A DNA stretch of 20,439 bases from DATFWC01 sp045801465 (GTDB lineage: Bacteria > Pseudomonadota > Alphaproteobacteria > Rhizobiales > Xanthobacteraceae): positions 1-20,439 of the forward strand of contig JBJMSU010000190.1 in NCBI GenBank assembly GCA_045801465.1, given 5' to 3'. The position numbers and the translations under genes were made by a program. Numbering within the stretch: the stretch's first letter is position 1; each line of letters begins with the position of its first letter. The notes beneath the pieces are model-generated. The model was not told the origin of the DNA. It saw nothing but the letters and a program-made list of their open reading frames with translations, and ran no database searches. Shown piece by piece: positions 13,765 through 20,439 of the stretch.

Positions 13765-15519
13765 ATGAGCAAATCCGTTGCCAACCGCGCACGGCCCTCG
13801 CCGATCGCCGCAGCCCTGGCGTCTTGCCGCGGCGCGTTTGCGGCGATCGGCCTGCTGACGGGCGTCATCAACGTGTTGATGCTCAGCGGCTCGCTGTTCA
13901 TGCTGCAGGTGTACGACCGGGTGCTGCCGAGCCGAAGCATTCCCACCCTGGTGGGCTTGTTCGGCCTGTTGGCGCTGGTGTGCTCGTTCCAGGCCATTCT
14001 CGACATGACGCGCGCGCGCATCCTGGTGCGCATCGGCGCCTTCTTGGACGGACAGCTGGGCAAGCGCGTGTACGACGCGCTGGTCCGGCTCCCGCTCAAG
14101 ACGCAAAGCCGGGCGGACGGCCTTCAGCCCGTGCGCGACCTGGATCAGTTGCGCAGCTTTTTGTCCGGCAACGGACCGATGGCTTTGTGCGACCTGCCGT
14201 GGATGCCGCTGTATCTCGGCCTTTGCTTCCTCTTCCACCTCTGGATCGGCATCACCGCCCTGGCAGGGGCCGCGGTGCTGGTCGCGCTCACGCTGTCGAC
14301 CGAGATGCTGACCCGCGCGCCCAGCAAGGCCGGCGTGGCCTTCGGCGCGAGCCGGATGGCCATCGCCGAGACAAGCCGGCGCAATGCGGAAGTGCTCCAG
14401 GCCATGGGCATGCGAGAGTGGATGTGGGCCATCTGGTCGGACGCCAATGCACGCTACATGCAAGCGCAACAGCGGTCGGCCGACGTGGCCGGCGGATTGG
14501 GTGCGCTATCGCGCGCGTTTCGCATGATGCTGCAATCGGGCGTGCTCGCGGTCGGCGCCTATTTGACCATCAATCAGGAGGCGACGGGCGGCATCATCAT
14601 TGCAAGCTCGATCCTCGTTACGCGCGCGCTCGCGCCGGTGGAGCTCGCGATCGCCAATTGGCGAGGATTTCTCGGCGCGCGGCAAAGCTGGCGTCGGCTG
14701 TCGGATCTGCTTGCTCTGCTGCCGGAAAAGGAAGCGCCGCTGGCGCTGCCGCAGCCCCACCGGATCCTCTCGGTCGAGCAGGTGAGCGTTGCGCCTCCAG
14801 GCCGACAAAATCTGGTCGTGCAGGACGTCGCCTTCAAGCTGGAGGCGGGTCAGGCGGTCGGAATCGTCGGGCCGAGCGCGTCGGGAAAATCATCGCTGGC
14901 GCGCGCCATCGTCGGGGTGTGGCAGCCGGCGCGCGGCACCATCCGGCTGGATGGCGCCGCGCTCGATCACTGGTCCTCACAGACATTGGGTCCGCACGTC
15001 GGCTACCTGCCGCAGGATGTCGAGCTCTTCGACGGCACCGTGGCCGAGAACATTGCCCGCTTTCGGCCCGATCCGGAACCGGCCGCCATCATCGTCGCCG
15101 CCCAGACGGCTGGGGTCCACGAGCTCATCCTGCGGCTTCCGGAGGGCTACGAAACCCGTATCGGCGAGGCCGGAATGGCGCTGTCTGCCGGGCAGCGGCA
15201 GCGGATCGCGCTCGCGCGCGCTCTTTATGGCGAGCCGTTCCTCGTTGTCCTCGACGAGCCGAACTCCAATCTCGACGCAGAAGGCGACGGAGCCTTGACG
15301 CAGGCCATCATTGCGGCGCGTCGGCGCGGAGCAATCGTGATCGTGATCGCACACCGGCCGTCTGCCCTCCACGGCGTCGATCTCGTGCTGGCGATGGCCA
15401 ATGGTCGCGTTCAAGCCTTTGGGCCAAAGGAGACGGTGCTCTGCAGCGGGCCGCAACGCTCTCGGGCCCATCCGCGTCCCGTGCCGGTCGTATTGGATAC
15501 GGAGGCCATGCGAGCATGA
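13765..15519 (+). CDS. Type I secretion ABC transporter (PrtD/HlyB-type permease-ATPase)
   Basis: 584 residues with a fused membrane domain (six helices, about 20-320) and a nucleotide-binding domain. ATPase motifs: Walker A GPSASGKS (369-376), ABC signature LSAGQRQR (473-480), Walker B LVVLDEP (493-499) and H-loop His530 (IAHRPS). SGSLFMLQVYDRVLPSRSIPTLVGL and FLSGNGPMALCDLPWMPLYL are hallmarks of the PrtD/RTX protease exporter group, which lacks the N-terminal C39-like domain, as here. It drives one-step export of the adjacent RTX protein. ATG 13765 is preferred; an in-frame TTG lies at 13750, and neither has a strong ribosome site. The stop overlaps the adaptor start by four bases (ATGA). 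Confidence 0.93.
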   Translation: MSKSVANRARPSPIAAALASCRGAFAAIGLLTGVINVLMLSGSLFMLQVYDRVLPSRSIPTLVGLFGLLALVCSFQAILDMTRARILVRIGAFLDGQLGKRVYDALVRLPLKTQSRADGLQPVRDLDQLRSFLSGNGPMALCDLPWMPLYLGLCFLFHLWIGITALAGAAVLVALTLSTEMLTRAPSKAGVAFGASRMAIAETSRRNAEVLQAMGMREWMWAIWSDANARYMQAQQRSADVAGGLGALSRAFRMMLQSGVLAVGAYLTINQEATGGIIIASSILVTRALAPVELAIANWRGFLGARQSWRRLSDLLALLPEKEAPLALPQPHRILSVEQVSVAPPGRQNLVVQDVAFKLEAGQAVGIVGPSASGKSSLARAIVGVWQPARGTIRLDGAALDHWSSQTLGPHVGYLPQDVELFDGTVAENIARFRPDPEPAAIIVAAQTAGVHELILRLPEGYETRIGEAGMALSAGQRQRIALARALYGEPFLVVLDEPNSNLDAEGDGALTQAIIAARRRGAIVIVIAHRPSALHGVDLVLAMANGRVQAFGPKETVLCSGPQRSRAHPRPVPVVLDTEAMRA

Positions 15520-16823
15520 CCGATTACATCGCCGTTGCGCGCCGATCGATCAGGCGCCATGTCGTGACGGGGATCGCCGCCATCGCGGTTTTGGCGGGGG
15601 GACTGGGCGGCTGGGCCATGACGACCGAGCTCTCCGGGGCCGTGATCGCCTCGGGCGCGCTGGTCGTCGACACCAATCTCAAGAAGGTCCAGCATCCGAC
15701 CGGCGGCGTGGTCGGCGAGCTTCGGGTTCGCAACGGCGACCGCGTGAAGGCGGGCGATGTTGTGATCCGTCTTGACGACACCACTACGCGTGCCAACCTC
15801 GCCATCGTCATCAAGGGTCTGGATGAGCTCGCTGCGCGTCAAGCGCGGCTCGAGGCCGAGCGCGACGACGACGAAAACATCGATTTTGCCGTGGAGCTGC
15901 TTGCGCGAAAGAGTAATCCGGACGTTGCCCGCATCCTGGGTAGCGAGCAAATCCTGTTCGATCTGCGGCGCAAGGCGCGGCTGGGTCAAAAGGCGCAGCT
16001 GCGGGAGAAGGTGGCCCAAGTTCAGGATGAGATCCTCGGTCTCTCGGGCCAAGCGGACGCCAAGAAACGGGAGATCGAGCTGATCCAACGCGAGCTCGAA
16101 GGCGTTCGCGATCTCTGGAGCAAGAAGCTCGTTCCGATCTCGCGTCTCACCGCGCTCGAGCGAGAAGCCACGCGGCTGGATGGCGAACGCCAACAGTACA
16201 TTTCAGCCGTCGCCCAGGCCAAGGGCAAGATCTCAGAGACCAAGCTTCAGATCATTCAGATCGATCAGGATTTGCGCAGCGAGGTAGCCAAGGAGCTGCG
16301 CGAGATTCAAGCCAAAAGCGCCGAACTGGTGGAACGGAAGGTTGCCGCCCAGGATCAGCTCATGCGCGTCGATGTCCGCGCGCCACAGGACGGAATCGTC
16401 CACCAATTGGCCGTGCATACGATCGGCGGCGTGGTGACCGCGAGTGAGCCGCTAATGCTCATCGTGCCGCAAGCCGATGAGCTCACCGTCGAGGTGAAAT
16501 TGCCGCCCCAGAACATCGATCAATTGAGCGGCGGCCAGCGCGCGATCCTGCGCTTCTCGGCGTTCAATCAGAGGACCACCCCGGAAATCAACGGCGTCGT
16601 GACCACCATCTCGGCCGACATCACCCAGGATCAGAAGACCAGCGCCTCGTATTATCTCGTGCGCATCAGCATGTCGGCCAACGAGATCGCGCGCTTGAAC
16701 GACTTGAAGCTCGTCGCCGGCATGCCGGTCGAGACCTTCATCCAGACGGGCGATCGCACCGTGATGTCCTATCTGGTGAAGCCATTGCACGACCAGATCG
16801 TAAAGGCGTTTCGCGAACGGTGA
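15516..16823 (+). CDS. Type I secretion membrane fusion protein (HlyD/PrtE family)
   Basis: 435 residues: short cytoplasmic N-terminus, one membrane helix (about 16-36), a lipoyl/barrel-sandwich half (HPTGGVVGELRVRNGDRVKAG, 60-80), a long coiled coil (about 95-290, rich in E/K/R/Q heptads), the second lipoyl half (RVDVRAPQDGIVHQLAVHTIGGVV) and a beta-barrel C-terminal domain ending in GDRTVMSYLVKPLHDQIVKAFRER, which closely fits the PrtE/HlyD consensus ending. It bridges the ABC exporter to an outer-membrane TolC-type channel, which is not in the window. The ATGA overlap with the exporter stop shows coupling and fixes the start; the frame is open far upstream only as a shadow. Confidence 0.93.
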   Translation: MTDYIAVARRSIRRHVVTGIAAIAVLAGGLGGWAMTTELSGAVIASGALVVDTNLKKVQHPTGGVVGELRVRNGDRVKAGDVVIRLDDTTTRANLAIVIKGLDELAARQARLEAERDDDENIDFAVELLARKSNPDVARILGSEQILFDLRRKARLGQKAQLREKVAQVQDEILGLSGQADAKKREIELIQRELEGVRDLWSKKLVPISRLTALEREATRLDGERQQYISAVAQAKGKISETKLQIIQIDQDLRSEVAKELREIQAKSAELVERKVAAQDQLMRVDVRAPQDGIVHQLAVHTIGGVVTASEPLMLIVPQADELTVEVKLPPQNIDQLSGGQRAILRFSAFNQRTTPEINGVVTTISADITQDQKTSASYYLVRISMSANEIARLNDLKLVAGMPVETFIQTGDRTVMSYLVKPLHDQIVKAFRER

Positions 16824-16888
16824 TCGTTTCCGCAGCTTGATTTGCAGAGTTGCCGGAAGCCGCGGTTGCGCGGGACGTGCGTCGCAGC

Positions 16889-17254
16889 TCAGCAGCCGCG
16901 ACAAACGTTCTTGAGGGCCTCGTCCAGTTGCTTGTTCAGTCGCTCCGACTGCTGGCGTTCGCGCTGCCCTTCGGGGGAGTCGAAAACCGGGATCGGCGGG
17001 TAGGCCGACGGGTCGGTGGTGAAGGCACGGCGCCGGGTTTCCTGCACGGCGGTTCGGGCCGGACGTGCCCTCGCTTCGCGTGCCGGTCCACCGCGTCTGG
17101 GCGCGGGTTCGCCGGAAACGACCGCAGGTTCAGCGCCTTCGCGGCATTGGCATTGCTTGATCAGGGTCCAGTAGCTCGACGGGGACGCGCAGCCCGACAG
17201 CACCAGGGCGGCGACGGCCAGGCACAAGGCCTCTTTCGTTCCCACGCTGTACAC
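16889..17254 (-). CDS. Small predicted lipoprotein of unknown function
   Basis: 121 residues. The signal KEALCLAVAALVLSGC has an LSGC lipobox with Cys22 as the acylated residue, so it should be anchored in the membrane facing the periplasm. After it comes a proline/arginine-rich segment (APRRGGPAREARARPARTAV) and a charged helix EGQRERQQSERLNKQLDEALKNVCRGC ending in a CxxC pair, with a CQC motif near residue 35; disulfides are possible. No family is recognised. It converges with the HlyD gene, 65 bases apart. Confidence 0.65.
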   Translation of the reverse strand: MYSVGTKEALCLAVAALVLSGCASPSSYWTLIKQCQCREGAEPAVVSGEPAPRRGGPAREARARPARTAVQETRRRAFTTDPSAYPPIPVFDSPEGQRERQQSERLNKQLDEALKNVCRGC

Positions 17255-17599
17255 TGACGGCCCGCCCCTCGGCCCACACGCCCGTAACCTGCCATCCTAC
17301 CACCGTTGCCCTGCCAGCATACGCGTAGAGCCGCCGGCCGGGGAGGGGTTTCCGGCCGCGAGGCACGCGCCGTCGCCGCGTGTGGCTATTTGACCATAGG
17401 GGTGGGCGCGCGGGTACCACAAAGAGGAGCGGCTATCAGGCAGCGCGGCGGGCTTACATCCTCGGACCCGCTCTTCGCCACGTGGCTACCCGCGCACGAT
17501 CAGCGTAACACAGGACAATGAGCTGTCACCCCTCGATTGCGCCTGTCCACCGAACCGAAAACTCGTCAGCCTTTTCAATGGGCTCCGCTGGGGACAAAC
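17255..17599. other. 345-base gap without a recognisable gene
   Basis: Lies between the amidohydrolase stop and the lipoprotein start, both on the minus strand. Several short frames cross it but show no conserved motifs. It should contain the lipoprotein promoter; no clear boxes, terminator or repeat were identified. Confidence 0.4.
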
Positions 17600-18700
17600 T
17601 CAGCTTGCCCTGATCCGCGGCAGCAGGGCGGCGGCGTTCTCCCGCTCGATCGCGCGGATGTCGGCCGCACTGAAGCCGTAGGCGGCGACGCCGTCGTTCA
17701 CTTCCGCGCCCGGCCGGAACGGATAATCGGTGCCGTACAAGACCTTGGAAATTGACACCATCTTCAGGAGCGCCGCGATCTGCCCCGGCGTGTTCCCTTG
17801 GGCGAGCTCGTAATTGAACTTGGCGAATTCCGGCAAAGGCCCCTGGGGCAGGTGAGCCGGCTTTCGTTCGTCCCACAGGCGGACGAAGCGGGCGGTCAGG
17901 AACGGCAGCGTGCCGCCGCTATGCGAGAAGATCCAGCGGATGTCCGGGTACTTGGCCGCGGTGCCGCTGAACACGATATGGGCGATGGTGCGGGTGGAAT
18001 CGGTGGCGAACTCGATCGAGCTCGGCGGGATGCCGGGAACCAGGCCGCGACAGCAATCCGGCGTATTGGGGTGCACGTAGATGACGGCCTTGCGCCGGTT
18101 GAGCTCCTCGTAGATGGGAGCAAACGACGGGTCGCCGAGATACTTGCCGTGGTAGCTGGTCAGGAAACCGACCCCGTCGGCTTTAAGCGTATCGAAGGCG
18201 TATTCGATTTCCTTGAGCGTTCCCTCGACATCGGGCGGGGAGATCACGGCGAACAGTCCGAAGCGGCCGGGATGATCCTGGATCATCTTGGCGGCATACT
18301 CGTTGAGCTCGCGCCCGAGCTTGCGCGCTTCCTCGACGTTATCGCCATACCACACGCCCGGCTGCGCCTGTGACAGGATGGCGGTGGCGATGCCGCTCTT
18401 GTCCATCTCCTCGAGCGACAGTTGCGGCGACCATGGAGGCGGAGCTCCGCCGGTGCGCCGGCCGGGCCGCATCATCGCCTCGAGGTGGATGGGCGGGATG
18501 AAGTGGTGATGGACGTCGATGCGCGTCTTCGCCGCCAACTGTGCGGATGCCGTCGGCGCAGCCGCGAGGCCGGCGCCCAATCCGAGCGCCGCCACACCGC
18601 CTTTGAGGAAGTTTCGGCGCGCCGGATTGGCCGGCGTGACCGGCTGCCCGCAGCAGGCGCAGCTGCGGAGAAATTTTCGCGTGCGTGACATTGGGCTCAT
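17600..18700 (-). CDS. Tat-exported amidohydrolase (ACMSD-like, amidohydrolase_2 family)
   Basis: 366 residues. A twin-arginine signal RRNFLKGGVAALGLGAG (from residue 28) ends near ASA53, preceded by an unusual cysteine-rich stretch SCACCG (Cys14, 16, 17). The mature part is a metal-dependent TIM barrel: DVHHHF (62-67, metal HxH), YVHPNTPDCC (His210), FSHSGGTLPF (His260) and YGTDYPF (Asp325), the expected ACMSD/decarboxylase-type metal set. Relatives decarboxylate or hydrolyse aromatic-derived acids; the substrate is not evident. Start ATG 18700 has GGGAGG five bases upstream; the frame is open to 18751. Same strand as the RidA-family gene, separated by a repeat pair. Periplasmic location is predicted, which is unusual for ACMSD itself. 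Confidence 0.88.
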   Translation of the reverse strand: MSPMSRTRKFLRSCACCGQPVTPANPARRNFLKGGVAALGLGAGLAAAPTASAQLAAKTRIDVHHHFIPPIHLEAMMRPGRRTGGAPPPWSPQLSLEEMDKSGIATAILSQAQPGVWYGDNVEEARKLGRELNEYAAKMIQDHPGRFGLFAVISPPDVEGTLKEIEYAFDTLKADGVGFLTSYHGKYLGDPSFAPIYEELNRRKAVIYVHPNTPDCCRGLVPGIPPSSIEFATDSTRTIAHIVFSGTAAKYPDIRWIFSHSGGTLPFLTARFVRLWDERKPAHLPQGPLPEFAKFNYELAQGNTPGQIAALLKMVSISKVLYGTDYPFRPGAEVNDGVAAYGFSAADIRAIERENAAALLPRIRAS

Positions 18701-18806
18701 CAGGTCCTCCCGGCGTGTTGCGTTTCTAAAAGCGCTTGGGTTTCGCATCATAGCCGAGGTGTTGAGGCCAATATAGGCGGGGACTTCAGGAGTGAACGAC
18801 CTCTCT

Positions 18807-18844
18807 TTCGAGACGCGGCCTTCGGCCGCTCCTCAGGATTGAGG
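18807..18844. repeat. REP-like repeat, copy A
   Basis: TTCGAGACGCGGCCTTCGG continuing to CCTCAGGATTGAGG, with internal GCGGCC-TTC-GGCCGC hairpin. An inverted, diverged copy lies at 18890-18925. From memory this is an abundant repeat in Bradyrhizobium-like genomes. Confidence 0.7.
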
Positions 18845-18889
18845 TCTATCGAAGTGACGCTCGTGTTGTGAGGAGCGTCGTTTCTCAGC

Positions 18890-18925
18890 CCTCATCCTGA
18901 GGAGGCCGCGAAGCGCCGTCTCGAA
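18890..18925. repeat. REP-like repeat, copy B, inverted to copy A
   Basis: CCTCATCCTGAGGAGG, then a diverged loop, then GCCGTCTCGAA: the inverse complement of copy A with a few changes. The pair could form a long hairpin between the RidA-family gene and the amidohydrolase gene, and may weaken read-through. Confidence 0.7.
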
Positions 18926-18973
18926 GGATGGCGGCTTGCTCAGAATGAGAGCGACGAGGCTCACAGCCGTGGG

Positions 18974-19435
18974 TCACGGCTTGACCGCCATGATGGCTTC
19001 GATCTCGACGGAAATCTGGTTGGGCAACGAGCCCATGCCGACGGCCGAGCGGGCATGACGCCCGGCATCGCCGAACACCTCGACGAACAGGTCGGAGCAG
19101 CCGTTGATCACCTTCGGCTGGTCGGTGAAGTCCGGCACGGCATTGACCATGCCGAGCAGCTTCACGATGAAATCAACGCGATCGAGCGAACCGAGCGCCG
19201 CCCGCGTTGCCGCCAGCAGGCCGAGGCCGACGAGCCGCGCCCGCCGGTAGGCTTCCTCGACCGTGACGTCCTTGCCGACCTTGCCGCTGAGCGTGGCGCC
19301 CTTCTCGTCGCGCGGGCCTTGGCCGGAGAGGAACAGGAGATGTCCCGCCAGGCGGAATGGCACGTAATTGGCGACGGGCGTGGGCACGGAGGGAAGCACG
19401 AGGCCAAGCTCCTTCAGGCGCGCTTCTGCACTCAT
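18974..19435 (-). CDS. RidA family protein (YjgF/YER057c/UK114)
   Basis: 153 residues of the longer RidA subgroup: PTPVANYVPFRLAGHLLFLSGQGPRDEKG, GKVGKDVTVEEAYRRARLVGLGLL, LLGMVNAVPDFTDQPKVINGCSDLFVEVFG and HARSAVGMGSLPNQISVEIEAIMAV. Arg129 aligns with the imine-binding arginine of E. coli RidA and Glu144 with its conserved glutamate, so deaminase activity is possible. RidA proteins hydrolyse reactive enamines/imines; some family members are 2-aminomuconate deaminases. Start ATG 19435 is supported by GGGGAG six bases upstream; the frame is open to 19774 only as non-conserved sequence. It sits beside an ACMSD-like amidohydrolase and opposite a monooxygenase. Confidence 0.92.
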   Translation of the reverse strand: MSAEARLKELGLVLPSVPTPVANYVPFRLAGHLLFLSGQGPRDEKGATLSGKVGKDVTVEEAYRRARLVGLGLLAATRAALGSLDRVDFIVKLLGMVNAVPDFTDQPKVINGCSDLFVEVFGDAGRHARSAVGMGSLPNQISVEIEAIMAVKP

Positions 19436-19608
19436 CGAGATCTCCCCATCATCCGTGCCGGCCAACGGCCCGGCGATATTGAAGCAGGAAACGATCGGGG
19501 CGGACAACTTCAAAAGTGCGGCGGAGAGAGCCGGCGCCTTCGATCGGCTTGACGACCGCAGCACGACCCGCTGGACTAGACTGGAAAAGCCGAGTTGAAG
19601 TTTTGACT

Positions 19609-19766
19609 CCGTAGGGTGGGCAACGGCGCGCGATCTCGGCGCTGCAGGTGGGCGAGCGATCGTCACAACGATCGCGAGGGAAATTCGCGATCGCGCCGTT
19701 CCCTCGCCGCTTATGGCGGCTCGCCCACCATCAGCGCTACGACAGGCGAATTTGCCCACCCCACGG
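19609..19766. repeat. MITE-like palindromic element with terminal inverted repeats
   Basis: Ends CCGTAGGGTGGGCA (19609-19622) and TGCCCACCCCACGG (19753-19766) are inverted repeats with one mismatch in 14. Inside, GGTGGGCGAGC (19647-19657) pairs perfectly with GCTCGCCCACC (19719-19729), and further hairpins occur (GCGATCGT...ACGATCGC near 19656-19675). No coding sequence. It fills much of the 353-base gap between the RidA gene and the monooxygenase gene and ends 22 bases before the latter, so it may contribute promoter or leader sequence. Confidence 0.7.
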
Positions 19767-19788
19767 GACAACAAACGGGGAGGACGTC

Positions 19789-20439
19789 ATGCGGGCGCCG
19801 GACGAGAACACGGCATACACGCTCGAACGTTTGCAGGAGCGTGCCGCCAAGCTCATCCCGGTTTTACGCGAGCGGGCGATCGAGACGACCAAAGAGCGGC
19901 GGATTCCCGAGGCGACCATTCGCGATCTGTGGGATGCGGATCTGTTCTATCTGCTCAAGCCAAAGAAGTTCGGCGGCCCCGCGGTCCGCCCCGACCTCGC
20001 CTTCCAGTTGGCGGACCAGCTCGGACGCGGCGACGGCTCCGCCGCCTGGATCTGGTCGGTGATGACCATCCACGACCTGTTCGTGGCGCTCTATCCGGAA
20101 GGATTCCAGCAGGAATACTGGGGCAAGCCCAACACGTTGTCGGCCTCGAGCTTTTCGCCGGGCGGCATGGCGAGCCCGGAGAAGGGCGGCTTCCGCCTCT
20201 CGGGCAAATGGTCGTTCTGCAGCGGCGTCGACAATGCCGAGTGGATGTTTCTCGGCGCGATCTTCGGGCCGCCGAGCGGCGGCTCGCCCATGCCGGACAT
20301 CCGCTACGTCATGGTGCCGCAGCGCGAGTGCAAGATCATCGACGACTGGGACGTCATGGGGCTGCGCGGCACCGGCAGCAAGAGCATCGCGCTCGACAAT
20401 GCGTTCGTTCCGCAACACCGGGTCCTCTCGCATGCCGCG
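19789..20439 (+). CDS. Flavin-dependent monooxygenase, acyl-CoA dehydrogenase fold (HsaA/HpaB-like), 3' end cut off
   Basis: The first 217 residues are present with no stop before the window edge; the family is about 390-400 residues. It begins MRAPDENTAYTLERLQERA with an acyl-CoA-dehydrogenase-type N-terminal helical domain (RRIPEATIRDLWDADLFYLLKPKKFGG), LGRGDGSAAWIWSVMTIHD, and the middle beta domain FRLSGKWSFCSGVDNAEW and DDWDVMGLRGTGSKSIALDN. These fit the two-component hydroxylase group (HsaA, HpaB, DszC-like), which uses reduced flavin from a separate reductase to oxygenate aromatic or sulfur substrates. ATG 19789 follows GGGGAGG by about five bases. Substrate unknown. Confidence 0.85.
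   Translation, partial: MRAPDENTAYTLERLQERAAKLIPVLRERAIETTKERRIPEATIRDLWDADLFYLLKPKKFGGPAVRPDLAFQLADQLGRGDGSAAWIWSVMTIHDLFVALYPEGFQQEYWGKPNTLSASSFSPGGMASPEKGGFRLSGKWSFCSGVDNAEWMFLGAIFGPPSGGSPMPDIRYVMVPQRECKIIDDWDVMGLRGTGSKSIALDNAFVPQHRVLSHAA

Noticed and set aside
13824..15515. Upstream extension of the HlyD frame by 564 codons through the ABC gene
   Set aside because: The extension is arginine-rich and overlaps the well-supported ABC transporter; HlyD begins at the ATGA overlap at 15516.
16860..16873. CCGCG-GTTG-CGCGG hairpin after the HlyD gene as a terminator
   Set aside because: Five-pair stem and no T-run; too weak to call in GC-rich DNA.
17130..17420. 96-residue minus-strand frame upstream of the lipoprotein
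   Set aside because: Overlaps the lipoprotein gene in another frame and is arginine/proline-rich without motifs.

Overview
This GC-rich window reads as chromosome of an alphaproteobacterium, most likely Hyphomicrobiales (a Bradyrhizobium/Rhodoplanes-like soil or freshwater organism). That placement is inferred from the gene families (TRAP and CaiB/BaiF catabolic modules, DUF1127, Tat-exported amidohydrolase) and from several families of short palindromic repeats of the type common in those genomes. No rRNA, tRNA, CRISPR array or phage gene was seen.

Layout. (1) 1-431: tail of an unidentified gene, a HigA-type antitoxin, then a REP-like palindrome. (2) 432-2129: an IS110-family insertion sequence with IS1111-like architecture (long non-coding part downstream of the transposase). 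Its transposase is broken by a one-base frameshift. The non-coding part holds a candidate bridge RNA (725-885, minus strand) whose two predicted target-guide segments match the two sides of the site in which the element sits. (3) 2137-7367, minus strand: a RutE-like malonic semialdehyde reductase, then dctP, dctQ, dctM and malonyl-CoA decarboxylase in a tightly coupled operon, read as malonate or related dicarboxylate uptake and decarboxylation. (4) 7619-9671, plus strand: a divergent class III CoA-transferase, which could be the activating enzyme for the same substrate, and a membrane-anchored diheme cytochrome c. (5) 9755-9994: a small two-helix membrane protein resembling the small subunit of DUF4212-type symporters, without its large partner. 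(6) 10473-16823, plus strand: a DUF1127 protein and a type I secretion locus, namely a 913-residue RTX protein built from three ~212-residue modules, a PrtD-type ABC exporter and an HlyD-type adaptor. No TolC is in the window. (7) 16889-17254: a small lipoprotein. (8) 17600-20439: an exported ACMSD-like amidohydrolase and a RidA-family protein on the minus strand, and a divergent flavin-dependent monooxygenase cut by the window edge. This grouping suggests aromatic or amino-aromatic catabolism, by inference only.

Most notable: the IS110-family bridge RNA candidate, for which RNA guide, core dinucleotide and occupied target can all be read from one sequence. Second: the TRAP/malonyl-CoA decarboxylase/CoA-transferase cluster, where a CaiB-type transferase may replace the usual malonyl-CoA synthetase. 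All assignments come from reading the sequence and remembered family features; no search or folding program was run.
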